Assembly: GCA_964452045.1 (NCBI GenBank) | Contig: CAYVKM010000005.1 | Location: 1 to 64,000 of the forward strand | Reading direction: 5' to 3' | From: CAYVKM01 sp964452045 | Lineage (GTDB): Bacteria > Calditrichota > Calditrichia > RBG-13-44-9 | Length of the DNA: 64,000 nucleotides | Shown: positions 37,746 through 47,109 of the stretch, piece after piece | Layout: each line of letters begins with the position of its first letter | Numbering within the stretch: the first letter of the stretch is position 1 | Notes under the pieces: model-generated | Told to the model about the DNA's origin: nothing | Database searches by the model: none | The model's input: only the letters and a program-made list of their open reading frames with translations | Made by a program: the position numbers and the translations under genes

Positions 37746-37862
37746 ATGAGCAAATTAAGAAGACAAAGTGGAATCAACAAGGAGGTTAAACATGAAAAAG
37801 CCCTTTTTTTAAATAAACACCTTAAGCAACCCAATTTTGAACCAATTAACCAAATCAATTAA
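37746..37862 (+). CDS. Possible 38-residue basic leader peptide ORF
   Basis: An ORF of 38 codons in the pilin leader beginning ATG about 5 bases after the predicted start of transcription. Its product begins MSKLRRQSGINKEVK and is Lys/Asn-rich without a hydrophobic segment. It contains, in another frame, a six-codon ORF (MKKPFF, 37792-37812) which has the stronger ribosome-binding site (AAGGAGG, 5 bases upstream). Either could be a leader peptide, a relic of a lost gene, or chance. Confidence 0.2.
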   Translation: MSKLRRQSGINKEVKHEKALFLNKHLKQPNFEPINQIN

Positions 37863-37880
37863 TTTTAAGGAGGATTTACA

Positions 37881-38330
37881 ATGGGTCAGCAGCAATTATT
37901 ACTCATCGTTTTAGGTATCATCATCGTCGGTATTGCCATAGCAGTTGGTGTGAATATGTTCCAGAGCAGTGCCGTGGACACCAATCGCCAGTCCATGATC
38001 AGTGACCTGGCCAACCTGGCAGCCAAAGCACAACGATTCTATCGGACACCCACCGAGCTGGGTGGCGGTGCTCAGAATTTCCAGAATTTCGCCCTTGGCC
38101 GTCTGGATACAGCCAATGCCAATGGCAGCTATCGTTTGTCAACTTCAGCTGATTTGTCTGCAAATGCAGTTCCTGCCCCAACAACAGCTAATACCTCGAT
38201 TGCTACTTCAGTGACCGATACGATCTACATTTTGGGCTGGGGTAAGGAAATGGGCGACATTGGTACTGTCCCGGTCAAAGCACAATGTTCGGTTTCTCCG
38301 ACCGGAATTCATACTACAATTGTAAACTAA
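37881..38330 (+). CDS. Major pilin-like protein without canonical prepilin signal
   Basis: A 149-residue protein with an N-terminal hydrophobic helix (MGQQQLLLIVLGIIIVGIAI, continuing to about 25), then an amphipathic helix (SDLANLAAKAQRFYR, about 42-56) and a Gly/Ala/Thr-rich C-terminal part. That layout is pilin-like and it heads a pilus operon. However, it has no charged leader, no F/M after a cleavage Gly, and Leu rather than Glu at the +5 position if cut after Gly2. A strong ribosome site (AAGGAGGA) and a following terminator suggest high expression. Role as major subunit is inference from position and shape. Confidence 0.65.
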   Translation: MGQQQLLLIVLGIIIVGIAIAVGVNMFQSSAVDTNRQSMISDLANLAAKAQRFYRTPTELGGGAQNFQNFALGRLDTANANGSYRLSTSADLSANAVPAPTTANTSIATSVTDTIYILGWGKEMGDIGTVPVKAQCSVSPTGIHTTIVN

Positions 38331-38347
38331 GAAAGCTCTAAAAAAGG

Positions 38348-38375
38348 GGGCGGGTTTCGAACCCGCCCTGTTTTT
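38348..38375 (+). terminator. Intra-operon terminator after the pilin gene
   Basis: A 9-base GC-rich stem (GGGCGGGTT with AACCCGCCC, loop TCG) followed by TG and five T. It lies between the pilin gene and the next ATG (38397). This is a classic way to make much more subunit than assembly machinery. Confidence 0.88.
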
Positions 38376-38396
38376 ATCAGGAAGAGGATGATATAA

Positions 38397-39737
38397 ATGG
38401 CAGACTTCAGATTTACCGGGATCTCAAATTCAGGAAAATCAGTGCAGGGAGTGATAACCGCCGATACTATGTCGGAAGCCAAGAAAAAAATCAAAAAAAT
38501 GGCTGCCCAGCACAAAGTGAAAATTAACCGCATTCAGAAGCGGAAGATTTATATGTATAAGATCCAGAAAAACGGTGAAAAGCCCACAGCTGGTGAACAA
38601 AAGGCTTTTACCAAAGAAGAGGTCCGTCAGGCGCTGAATAAATTGGGTTATAATATTGTCAAAATACAACCCAAGATAAATTTTTTAAATATGAGGCCAC
38701 CGGCAGCCGATATTGTCACCTTTGTTAGGTTAAGCGCCGATTTGTTAAGGGAAAAACTGCCATTCAATGAAGTTTTACAGTTGCTGGGGAACGATTTAAG
38801 CAACCCGACGCTGAGAGATTCGATAAAAGAAATTAACAACGACCTCCGCCAGGGGAAAGACAGCGAAGAAGCCTTTATGAAGCAGGAGAGAGTGTTTGGG
38901 AAATTTACCGCCCGGATGCTGGGGCTGGCCTCCAAGAGTGGTAATATGGCGGATATCTATGAGAGTACTGCCAAGTTTCTGGAACGGAATGCGGAATTCA
39001 AAAAAAATCTGCGTCAGGCGCTGATCATGCCTTTATTCACCTTAGTAATTTTATTTGGTGCCTGTATCTTCTATGTGGCCTATATCTTTCCGGAAACAGC
39101 AAAATTGTTCCTGAAACTCGGTAGTGAACTCCCCCCCATGACTATGGCCACTCTATCTCTGAGTGATTTTCTTATCGCAAATATGTCTTACTTCTTAATG
39201 GCAATGGCCTTATCAATTGGTGCACTGGCGTATGCCCTGAGAACGGCCAAGGGAAAATTTGTTAAAGATCAGTATATTCTGAAACTGCCCATTATCGGAC
39301 CAATTGTGCATAAAACGACCATTGAGATTTTTTGTCGGGTGTTCTACTCACTTTACAGTGGTTCAGGTGAAAACGTGGATGCCATAAAGTTGGCGGCAGA
39401 GGCATGCGGTAACCGCTATTTTGAAGACCGGATTAAAAATGTTTCAATTCCCCTGATGTTGAGAGAAGGACGGGGACTGGTGGATTCATTTAAGGAAGCA
39501 GATGTTTTTACGCCCACAGCGCTTTCCCGCTTTAATTCAGGTGCTGAAACCGGTACGGTGAAAAGCACAGCCATCCAGATAGCCAATTATTACGAAAAAG
39601 AAACCGTCTACAAACTTAAGAATGCAGTGGATCTGGTTCAGATTGTGGTAGCCATGATCATTATGGTCGTAATGACTGCTTTGACTCTGGTTTCTTCCGA
39701 AACAGCGCTGGTATCCCCCAAGTCGCCGATCGGTTAA
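38397..39737 (+). CDS. pilC: PilC/GspF-like inner-membrane platform protein
   Basis: A 446-residue protein of the T2SSF family. An N-terminal region (about 1-90) with an unusual extra Lys-rich helix precedes two repeated T2SSF domains (about 100-225 and 300-430), each followed by hydrophobic segments (about 208-230, 255-280, 410-432). Motifs FVRLSADLLREKLPF, GKFTARMLGLASKSGN and LSRFNSGAETGTVKS are typical. It recruits the assembly ATPase and supports pilus assembly. Downstream of the terminator, presumably read-through expressed. Confidence 0.92.
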   Translation: MADFRFTGISNSGKSVQGVITADTMSEAKKKIKKMAAQHKVKINRIQKRKIYMYKIQKNGEKPTAGEQKAFTKEEVRQALNKLGYNIVKIQPKINFLNMRPPAADIVTFVRLSADLLREKLPFNEVLQLLGNDLSNPTLRDSIKEINNDLRQGKDSEEAFMKQERVFGKFTARMLGLASKSGNMADIYESTAKFLERNAEFKKNLRQALIMPLFTLVILFGACIFYVAYIFPETAKLFLKLGSELPPMTMATLSLSDFLIANMSYFLMAMALSIGALAYALRTAKGKFVKDQYILKLPIIGPIVHKTTIEIFCRVFYSLYSGSGENVDAIKLAAEACGNRYFEDRIKNVSIPLMLREGRGLVDSFKEADVFTPTALSRFNSGAETGTVKSTAIQIANYYEKETVYKLKNAVDLVQIVVAMIIMVVMTALTLVSSETALVSPKSPIG

Positions 39738-39782
39738 ATATTTAAGATAAATATGGTAATTCTAATACAGTCAGGATTTTAG

Positions 39783-41570
39783 ATGAAAACGAATGTCGAC
39801 ATTACTGACAGGTTGGGTGTTACCCTTCTCAAGAAGGGTATTGTCAATTTTGAAACGCTTGAGAAAGCCATTAAAATAAAAGAAAATGGCGGCAAGGGTG
39901 AAGGGCGCACTTTAGCCCAGATCCTGGTGAAGGATTTTAATGTCGATCATGACAGCATTTTTCAGCAGGTAACCCAACTTTATGGTTTCCGCGAGGTGTT
40001 CCTGGAAGAAGAGAACATTAATGATAACCGCGTTGCCTTTATGCGTAAAATGCTGGATCCTCTTCCGGAACCGCTGCGAAAGTTAATGAAAGAAGAAAAA
40101 ATCCTGGTTTATAAATATGATGAATACCGTCCTTATGTTTTAATTATCCTGGCGGCGGACCCCACCAATAAAAATATTCCCCAGATTGCCAGAGCCATTG
40201 GTGCCAAAAGATACGAAGTCTGCTATGTAAAACAGCATAAACTGGACAACCTTTTGGAAAAAATATATCCGGAAGAGAACATCTATCTCAAAGAGATGGA
40301 TGATATGGCTCTGGAAATTGAAGAGGTGGATAAGGAGCAGGAATCTCTTGATGAGGAGGCCATTGAAGCCGAAATCAACAAAAGCTTGCTGGTTAACCTG
40401 GTGGAGGGTATGCTGGTTGAAGCAGTAAGGCGGGGTGCTAGTGATATTCATATTATACCAAAAGGACCCAGGATATCAGAAATCCACATGCGGGTGGATG
40501 GTACGTTGCGTTTGTGGCATGTTCAGGATGGTGTACGACCGGAGTCGCTGGCAGCTGTAGTCAAGGACCGGACTAAGAATGTGGATCGTTTTGAACGGGA
40601 AAAATCCCAGGACGGCTTTATTCAGAGAAAGGTAAACAGTTATAATATTCGTTATCGTGTATCAGTAATCCCGATCGTCGGTAAAGAATTTTCACAAAAA
40701 CTGGAAAGTATTGTTATCCGTATTCTGGATGACCGTAAAGTAATTACTGATTTAGATAAGCTTGGTTTTGGCGGGAATGCCAAGGACTTTTTCATTAAAG
40801 CAATCTCAAAACCCCAGGGAATGATTATTGTCACCGGGCCTACCGGAAGTGGTAAATCGACCACCCTGATTGCAGCACTGGCTTACATTATGCGCCCGGA
40901 GATTAATGTTCTTACGGTTGAAGATCCGGTGGAATATATTATTAATGGAGCCCGGCAAATCAAGATAAGTCACAAGAACAATTTTGAATCTGCCTTGCGG
41001 GCAATTCTGCGTCACGACCCGGATGTAGTCATGGTCGGTGAGATTCGTGATAAAGAAACCGCTGAAACCGGTATTAAACTGGCGAATACCGGTCACTTGA
41101 CCTTTTCTACACTTCACACTAACGACGCACCAAGTGCCGTGTCCCGTCTGTATAAGATGGGGGTGGAAACATTCCTGATTGCTTATGCCATCAATATTAT
41201 CATTGCCCAGAGGTTGGTTCGCAGACTATGTGAATACTGCAAGAAACCCATCCGGAGCCTGGATCCGATAGTCCCCAAAAGTCTGGGTTTTACCGATGAG
41301 GAGATTAAAAAGACAGTATTTTATGAAGCGGTTGGATGCAATAAATGCCATAATGGATATAAGGGACGGGCGGCCATTCATGAAACTTTGTACTTTTCCA
41401 AAGAGATCCGGAAACTGATTTTTGAAACCGGGTCGGATATCAACGAAGAAGCCATTAAAGAAGTAATGGCCAGAGAGGGTATGCATACCCTGCGGGCGGC
41501 GGGCAGGGAACGTATTAAACAAGGTTTGACTACCCTCACTGAAGTAGCCGCCATAACTACAGAAGATTAA
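39783..41570 (+). CDS. pilB: PilB/GspE-like assembly ATPase
   Basis: A 595-residue secretion ATPase. An N-terminal MshEN/GspE-N region (about 1-160) leads to the ATPase domain: Walker A GPTGSGKSTT (about 352), Asp box and Walker B VMVGEIRDKET (about 415), His box FSTLHTNDAPSAV (about 440). A CxxC pair (LCEYCKK near 483, GCNKC near 518) forms the zinc tetracysteine found in extension ATPases. It powers subunit polymerisation together with the PilC-like protein. Confidence 0.95.
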   Translation: MKTNVDITDRLGVTLLKKGIVNFETLEKAIKIKENGGKGEGRTLAQILVKDFNVDHDSIFQQVTQLYGFREVFLEEENINDNRVAFMRKMLDPLPEPLRKLMKEEKILVYKYDEYRPYVLIILAADPTNKNIPQIARAIGAKRYEVCYVKQHKLDNLLEKIYPEENIYLKEMDDMALEIEEVDKEQESLDEEAIEAEINKSLLVNLVEGMLVEAVRRGASDIHIIPKGPRISEIHMRVDGTLRLWHVQDGVRPESLAAVVKDRTKNVDRFEREKSQDGFIQRKVNSYNIRYRVSVIPIVGKEFSQKLESIVIRILDDRKVITDLDKLGFGGNAKDFFIKAISKPQGMIIVTGPTGSGKSTTLIAALAYIMRPEINVLTVEDPVEYIINGARQIKISHKNNFESALRAILRHDPDVVMVGEIRDKETAETGIKLANTGHLTFSTLHTNDAPSAVSRLYKMGVETFLIAYAINIIIAQRLVRRLCEYCKKPIRSLDPIVPKSLGFTDEEIKKTVFYEAVGCNKCHNGYKGRAAIHETLYFSKEIRKLIFETGSDINEEAIKEVMAREGMHTLRAAGRERIKQGLTTLTEVAAITTED

Positions 41571-41588
41571 TGTATCAGGGAGGATGTA

Positions 41589-42128
41589 ATGAACACCGGT
41601 CAAATGATGTTAACAATTGGCGCCCTGGCTTTACTCAGCTTTGCCATCCTTAATCTGAATTCAAGTCTTAATGAGAACGATCTTGGACTTGCCCAAAACA
41701 GATATCGGCTGGAAGCTCTTTCCCTTATAACATCATATATGGAACAGGCTACTATGTATTTTTTTGACGAATGTACATCCGATACCAGTAGTTTAAAACA
41801 TGTCTCTGATTTTACCCTCGCCGGAAATCTTGGCGCTGAAGCTAATGATTCCTCTGATTTTGATGATTTTGATGATTTTAATAATTACACCAAGATTGAT
41901 ACCGGATTGAGTGGAGTGATTTATAAAGTTATGTTCGATGTAGATTATGTAACATTAGTTGGAGATTCTGTTAAACATTCCACTACTAGAAGTTGGCACA
42001 AACGGATGACTATTAGAGTAACTGATAATTATGATGATCCTCCTCTTTTGTATAAAAATGTGAGTGGTGACAAAGTCAAAGATACCCTGAAAATCAGTTT
42101 TGTCAACAGTTATTGGTTTTATAATTAA
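41589..42128 (+). CDS. Minor pilin-like protein
   Basis: A 179-residue protein with an N-terminal hydrophobic helix (MNTGQMMLTIGALALLSFAI) followed by an amphipathic helix and a beta-rich C-terminus. The overall layout and position resemble a pseudopilin (PilV/GspI-type), but there is no F/M-T-x-x-E sequence. An acidic tract with a 9-base tandem repeat (DFDDFDDF near residue 92) is notable. It follows the ATPase gene by 18 bases with an AGGGAGGA ribosome site. Function inferred from neighbourhood only. Confidence 0.6.
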   Translation: MNTGQMMLTIGALALLSFAILNLNSSLNENDLGLAQNRYRLEALSLITSYMEQATMYFFDECTSDTSSLKHVSDFTLAGNLGAEANDSSDFDDFDDFNNYTKIDTGLSGVIYKVMFDVDYVTLVGDSVKHSTTRSWHKRMTIRVTDNYDDPPLLYKNVSGDKVKDTLKISFVNSYWFYN

Positions 42129-42148
42129 AAATAACCAGAAAGCTTAAT

Positions 42149-42844
42149 ATGGCTACCTTAATAGATATTATCGGTGGAATTTTTATCGGGGGATTTTTGC
42201 TGCTTATTGCTCTGTCGGCCACCGATACGGCAACAACCGAGTTTTTTAATTATAATTCCGACGCCATTATGCAACAAAATCTGGCAAGAACTTCTGAGAT
42301 CATCCAGTATGATCTCAGAAAAATGGGGTTTGGAATCCCGGAGGCATTTCAGAGCACAATCCTTAATGTAGCAACAAGCAATCGTTTGAAATTTCTGGCT
42401 CATTTAAACAGCGATCCGGATGCCTCAATGAATATTGCTGCCGTCACAACCTTTGATAATATTGTAGATACTATAGAATATGTGGCTTTGCCCTTTGACT
42501 CCGTGACTTATTATGATACTACTGTAACTACTTATCAGGTTCAAAGGACCTTAAAAATATCCCCCAATTACAATCATACTATGACTGTTGGGGTAATAGG
42601 AAATCAACAGGTTTTTCGTTATCTGGATCAGATAGGAAATGAAACCGCTTTTATCCCGGCTACCCGGATGGTTGAAGTAACCTTAACGGCTTTTAATCCT
42701 AGGATATTCCTCAGTCGCGATTGGGTGGACAGTAAATTAACCGATACCACGAATGTTGCATTGCGTCAAAAAGAATTGCGGCGGTTATTGAGAGCATCTT
42801 ACTGGCGTCAAACTCGCTTGATTTCAAGAAATTTAAGGCGATAA
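42149..42844 (+). CDS. Minor pilin-like protein (PilW/GspJ position)
   Basis: A 231-residue protein with a hydrophobic N-terminal helix (MATLIDIIGGIFIGGFLLLI, about 3-25), a following helix with TSEIIQYDLRKMGFGIP, and a C-terminal beta-rich domain. The R-K-M-G-F/G-I-P helix end resembles PilW/GspJ-type minor pilins, which carry similar DLR-AGY segments. No canonical prepilin peptidase site. It is 20 bases after the previous gene and 14 bases before the next. Likely a tip or priming component. Confidence 0.6.
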   Translation: MATLIDIIGGIFIGGFLLLIALSATDTATTEFFNYNSDAIMQQNLARTSEIIQYDLRKMGFGIPEAFQSTILNVATSNRLKFLAHLNSDPDASMNIAAVTTFDNIVDTIEYVALPFDSVTYYDTTVTTYQVQRTLKISPNYNHTMTVGVIGNQQVFRYLDQIGNETAFIPATRMVEVTLTAFNPRIFLSRDWVDSKLTDTTNVALRQKELRRLLRASYWRQTRLISRNLRR

Positions 42845-42858
42845 CAAGGAGGTATATC

Positions 42859-44103
42859 ATGGTAGGTAAAGGTGCTTTATTAATTGTATTTGGATTTATA
42901 ATGGCTTTTTCGATGTATCAGTTAAAGATGAGTCATAACGTTCTTGCCACATCCGATAATTTTGTTAATAACTATATGGAAACACTTCTTCATGAAACAG
43001 CCTTAAGTGCCATGAATTTGGCGATTAACAAAGTCTGGGATCAGGATGTCAAGAATGATACCTTTATGATAAGAGCCAATCATTGCTCATCCAGAGTAGA
43101 AATCCGTCAACCAGGTTCGGATACCGTTCGGGTAAAAGTGAAGACCTGGGGACGGGGTTACGATATGGAAGAGCAGTTATTTGTAGAAAAGTCAGATTCG
43201 ATTACGGCTTATTTTGCTTCCGATATTCAACTATCAAAATTTTTCTGGTTCACAGAAAATGAAGGTAATGTCTACTGGATTAGCGGAGATACTATCTGGG
43301 GACCCATGCACACCAATACAGTGGTTAAAACCTGGGGTTCGCCGGTTTTCTACGGGAAAGTGACTGCTAAAGCAGGGATAACACCAAATCCCTTGTCTAA
43401 GAAAAATGAGGCAGAATTTAATGGGGGCTGGGAAATTGGGGTAGAGAATGAAATCCCTACGGATATGTCTAAAATTTTTAACGCTGCTGTTGCCGGAAAT
43501 GGCGGTGCTGCACCAAATACAAAATGTATGTATGATACACCAACAAGTTTTGAATTTTTAGCCAATGGGGATGTCATCAGAACGGTGGGAGCTAATCCAC
43601 CGGACACGGTGAGTCTGGTAACTATTGCCCCAACCGGAGCAATTTATTCCACCGACGAAATCAGGGTAAAGGGCACATTTAATGGTGATGCAACAATTTA
43701 TTCAAAAACAAATATTTACATCGACGATGATTTGGTTTATGCGGATAACCCGATGATCAATCCAAATTCAGATGATCTTTTAGGGTTGGTGGCCCAAAAT
43801 GATGTACTCATTACCGATAATGTTGCCAATAACAGCGATTGTAATTTACAGGCCAGCATCTTTGCCATAAATGGAAATTACGGAGCGGAAAATTATGCCT
43901 CGCGACCTGTTTCCGGGGTGCTGCGTTTTGCGGGAAGTATCGCCCAGAAGCATAGGGGACCGGTTGGTACGTTTTCTTATGGCGCGGGGCTAAAATCCGG
44001 ATTCTCCAAGCGTTATTATTATGACCTAAGACTACAAAACATGGCACCAAAGAATTTTCCATCTATACAAGGCTCTTTATACTTAGTTGCCTGGTGGGAA
44101 TAG
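42859..44103 (+). CDS. PilX/DUF4900-type large minor pilin-like protein
   Basis: A 414-residue protein with an N-terminal hydrophobic helix (MVGKGALLIVFGFIMAFSMY) and an extended helix to about 60. The C-terminal part (about 120-410) has beta-helix-like repeats (VYWISGDTIWGPMHTN, TIYSKTNIYIDDD) that resemble DUF4900 and related PilX/GspK-like proteins with a polymer-forming style domain. No canonical prepilin cleavage motif. Excellent ribosome site AAGGAGG. It is probably the tip-associated large subunit; this is inference. Confidence 0.65.
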   Translation: MVGKGALLIVFGFIMAFSMYQLKMSHNVLATSDNFVNNYMETLLHETALSAMNLAINKVWDQDVKNDTFMIRANHCSSRVEIRQPGSDTVRVKVKTWGRGYDMEEQLFVEKSDSITAYFASDIQLSKFFWFTENEGNVYWISGDTIWGPMHTNTVVKTWGSPVFYGKVTAKAGITPNPLSKKNEAEFNGGWEIGVENEIPTDMSKIFNAAVAGNGGAAPNTKCMYDTPTSFEFLANGDVIRTVGANPPDTVSLVTIAPTGAIYSTDEIRVKGTFNGDATIYSKTNIYIDDDLVYADNPMINPNSDDLLGLVAQNDVLITDNVANNSDCNLQASIFAINGNYGAENYASRPVSGVLRFAGSIAQKHRGPVGTFSYGAGLKSGFSKRYYYDLRLQNMAPKNFPSIQGSLYLVAWWE

Positions 44104-44129
44104 GTGTTCACTGAGAAAGGATTTATTTG

Positions 44130-45482
44130 ATGTCGACAAACTGGCAATTTGAAGCAGAAGCGAAAAAAGCGCTGGATATAGAAAAGAAGGAAATAAAGGA
44201 GGCACAACCGGAAACTCTGGAGAGAAAAAAGACGCCGAATGCTGAAATTCCCAGAATTGTTGAAAACGGGAAAAAGCTACTGGAGCACCTGAAGAAGCAG
44301 GTTCCTTCAGCACTGTTCAGCGTTGACAAGGAACAGTTTATCGGTCATACTTTACTTCCCAAAGTTAGTGACCAGCATAAGTTAATTCTGCGGAATCTGA
44401 TTAATACATTTCTGGAGGAGATGAGACGATTGGGAGCATCAGATATTGATCTGGGGGGTATGGGGAGCCAGAAAAAGGTCTGGTTTCGAATCCATGGAGA
44501 TAAAAAGCCAATAGAAATATTTGGTAACTACGAGATAACGGAATTTGATATCCTTATTCAGAGCATCTTACTGGCATCACAACTTGACGATTTATACGAA
44601 CGGCGAAATGTTGACTTTTCCTATACTTTTTCCAGCAGCGAAAGACAGTTATATCGAAACCGGGCCAATGTTGCTTTCGATTTGAATGCCCTTTCCTTAA
44701 ATATGCGTGCCATTGAGACCCGCGCCCGGCGATTTGACCAGTACGGATTTCACCCACATGTCGCTAAAAATCTTCACCTGAAATATACCAAAGAAGGACT
44801 CATCCTGGTGACCGGTATTACTGGCTCTGGAAAAAGTACCACACTGGATGCGATTGTAGAATTGAATAATCAGACTGTTCCGGCACATGTTATTATTATT
44901 GCATCACCGGTCGAGTTTGTTCATACCCCCAAGAGATGTATAATTCGACACCGGGAAGTTGGCCGGGATACTACTTCCTTTAAGCAGGGAACTATTGAGG
45001 CTCTGCGTCAGGATCCGGATATTATCATCATCGGTGAGATGCGAGATCCGGATACCATTATGTCTGCTCTGGAGGTGGCAGATAGTGGTCATAAAGTATT
45101 TTCTACCCTGCATACTTCCTCGGCGGTAGAGAGTATCGACCGTATTATTGCGGAGGTACCCACCACAGAGCAGGATCGTATTCGAAACCGGTTGGCTGAT
45201 GTTTTGCGGGTGGTGATGTCCCAGAAACTTGTTCAGACCATTGCCGGAGACCGGGTGATGGCCAAGGAGGTAATGGTGATGACACCCTCCATCCGGGCAG
45301 CGATTAAAAACAACAATGTGAATGAAATTTATCAGATGATCAGTGAAGGACATCAATGGGGGATGAATACCATTGAGCAGGATTTGGCGAAGTTGTATTT
45401 TGAAAGAAGAATAACTAAAGAAACCGCAATTAATTACGCTAATAATAAGAGAAGATTGCAGCAGTTACTAAAAATGGCATAA
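44130..45482 (+). CDS. pilT: PilT-like ATPase with N-terminal extension
   Basis: A 450-residue secretion ATPase. Residues 1-85 are a charged, Lys/Glu-rich extension; the core has GITGSGKSTT (Walker A, about 229), IIIGEMRDPDT (about 300) and FSTLHTSSAVESIDRII (His box, about 324). The absence of a zinc tetracysteine and the PilT-like order indicate a retraction-type ATPase, although ordinary PilT is about 345 residues. Start at ATG 44130 is supported by AAAGGA upstream; a TTG immediately before it would add one residue. A second ATPase in the cluster implies dynamic extension/retraction rather than simple secretion. Confidence 0.85.
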   Translation: MSTNWQFEAEAKKALDIEKKEIKEAQPETLERKKTPNAEIPRIVENGKKLLEHLKKQVPSALFSVDKEQFIGHTLLPKVSDQHKLILRNLINTFLEEMRRLGASDIDLGGMGSQKKVWFRIHGDKKPIEIFGNYEITEFDILIQSILLASQLDDLYERRNVDFSYTFSSSERQLYRNRANVAFDLNALSLNMRAIETRARRFDQYGFHPHVAKNLHLKYTKEGLILVTGITGSGKSTTLDAIVELNNQTVPAHVIIIASPVEFVHTPKRCIIRHREVGRDTTSFKQGTIEALRQDPDIIIIGEMRDPDTIMSALEVADSGHKVFSTLHTSSAVESIDRIIAEVPTTEQDRIRNRLADVLRVVMSQKLVQTIAGDRVMAKEVMVMTPSIRAAIKNNNVNEIYQMISEGHQWGMNTIEQDLAKLYFERRITKETAINYANNKRRLQQLLKMA

Positions 45483-45498
45483 ATCAAGGATGTAGGTT

Positions 45499-47091
45499 AT
45501 GGCTAAATACAAAGAATTTACCGGGAAATTAGCAGTTGGGTTATTTGTGGAGGGACACTATCTGCACGTTGCATGTTTGTCCAAAAAAGACAATACGGTA
45601 CAATTAGTGGACGGGCAAGTTCTTAAAATGTCCAAAGCCCTGGAAACAGTACGGGTTCAACAGGAAATATTTTCGGACTCTGCCGACGCCCCGGAAATAA
45701 TTACCCCGCAAACGGACGATGAGAGCATTACTTTCGAGGAAGCACCGGAGAAGGAATTAAATCTGAGTGGCATCGATGCGGAAAATTATGACAATATGGA
45801 AGTGCTTCAACGGGTATTATATCAATACCCTTCCAATAAATTTCGGATGGGTATCTCCCTGGCCGAACCCCAAATTTATTATACTTATTTTGCTACAGAC
45901 TGGGGCTTAAGCGGAGAAAAATTGAAGAAACGGGTTATTGAGGAAGTTTCCCGGGAACGTAAAGATTTTGAGATGACCAAACCGGATGCGGTCTATATCA
46001 AAAAATTACGTGACGGTCGCTTAATGGCTATTGTGCGGGAAAGCCAGGTAAACGTTATTAATTCTTTGCAATATTTGCAGACCGAAAACCGCAAGGTGCT
46101 CCCCAAAATATCTTTTGTGGAAAGTGCGGAAACATCTTTGGTAAATCTGATTAATGCCAATTATTATTTTGAAGATGAGGACTTTACTGTCATTGTTTAC
46201 ATGGGCAATGAGTACAGCCGTTTAATATTCCTGCAGGGTCATGAGATATTCAATATTTCCTACATAATTGGGGCGGGCCTGGATTCGGAGAATATTACTC
46301 ATACCATCTACAGCCGTATTTTACTGGAACAGGATAATCTAAACCTGCCCAGAGTTCAGAATATTATCCTGGCCGGCGAAGCGCACCAGGTGAGCCTGCG
46401 AGAATTTTTAAAGGAGAAGTTATCTGACGATATCAAAATTGATTACCTCACTTTACCGAATCTGGAAATATATGATGAAGAAATAGAAGTTTCCAAGTAC
46501 GCCATTGCCATTGGTGCTGCCTGGCGTACCCAGAACGATAAAGAGAAATTTCTGTATGATGTGGATCTTTTACCGGATAGTTTCCGGGAAAGTCAGAAGA
46601 AATTTAAGCTGGGTCTAATTGGCTGGTTATTGCTTTTTACCCTTCCGGCAATCGCCTATTTCACCACTATAAAAATCAGTGAGCAGCGGGAAGTTCTGAA
46701 AGAATTAATTGCTCAGCAGCAATATCATCAGGAAGAGTTGGATTATCTCAAAGGAATAGAGGCAAAACTTAATGAGAGGCGGACAGTTCTGGCCAATTAT
46801 GAAAAGGCATTTGGCGTCCTGGATGAAATGTCTGCCGGCATTGACAAGTGGAATAAGTTCCTCCACAAGTTGTCCATTAACCAGGATAAAATTGGTCGAA
46901 TTTGGATTACAGAAATCATTCCCACTGCCGATAATGAGGTGGTGTTAAAGGGATATGCGGTTTATCGGGATCGAATTCCCAGACTGTCGCAGGTCATGGG
47001 AGCAGGGGCATTAAAAATTGTTCAGGTACAGGCGATTCGGGAACGGACAGTTTATTACTTTGAAATGAACGCCACTTTGCCAACGGATTAA
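45499..47091 (+). CDS. PilM/PilN-like fused actin-like and inner-membrane protein
   Basis: A 530-residue protein. The first about 365 residues look like an actin/PilM (GspL cytoplasmic) fold, beginning VGLFVEGHYLHVACLSK and including VIVYMGNEYSRLIFL and ILAGEAHQVSL. A single membrane segment (about 369-389) and a coiled coil with a C-terminal ferredoxin-like PilN/GspM-type part (about 400-530) follow. In most T4P systems PilM and PilN are separate proteins; this single chain is GspL-like in layout. It is 16 bases after the ATPase gene and would bridge ATPase and platform to the periplasmic components. Confidence 0.7.
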   Translation: MAKYKEFTGKLAVGLFVEGHYLHVACLSKKDNTVQLVDGQVLKMSKALETVRVQQEIFSDSADAPEIITPQTDDESITFEEAPEKELNLSGIDAENYDNMEVLQRVLYQYPSNKFRMGISLAEPQIYYTYFATDWGLSGEKLKKRVIEEVSRERKDFEMTKPDAVYIKKLRDGRLMAIVRESQVNVINSLQYLQTENRKVLPKISFVESAETSLVNLINANYYFEDEDFTVIVYMGNEYSRLIFLQGHEIFNISYIIGAGLDSENITHTIYSRILLEQDNLNLPRVQNIILAGEAHQVSLREFLKEKLSDDIKIDYLTLPNLEIYDEEIEVSKYAIAIGAAWRTQNDKEKFLYDVDLLPDSFRESQKKFKLGLIGWLLLFTLPAIAYFTTIKISEQREVLKELIAQQQYHQEELDYLKGIEAKLNERRTVLANYEKAFGVLDEMSAGIDKWNKFLHKLSINQDKIGRIWITEIIPTADNEVVLKGYAVYRDRIPRLSQVMGAGALKIVQVQAIRERTVYYFEMNATLPTD

Positions 47092-47109
47092 TGATAAAGG
47101 AGAAAGAAA

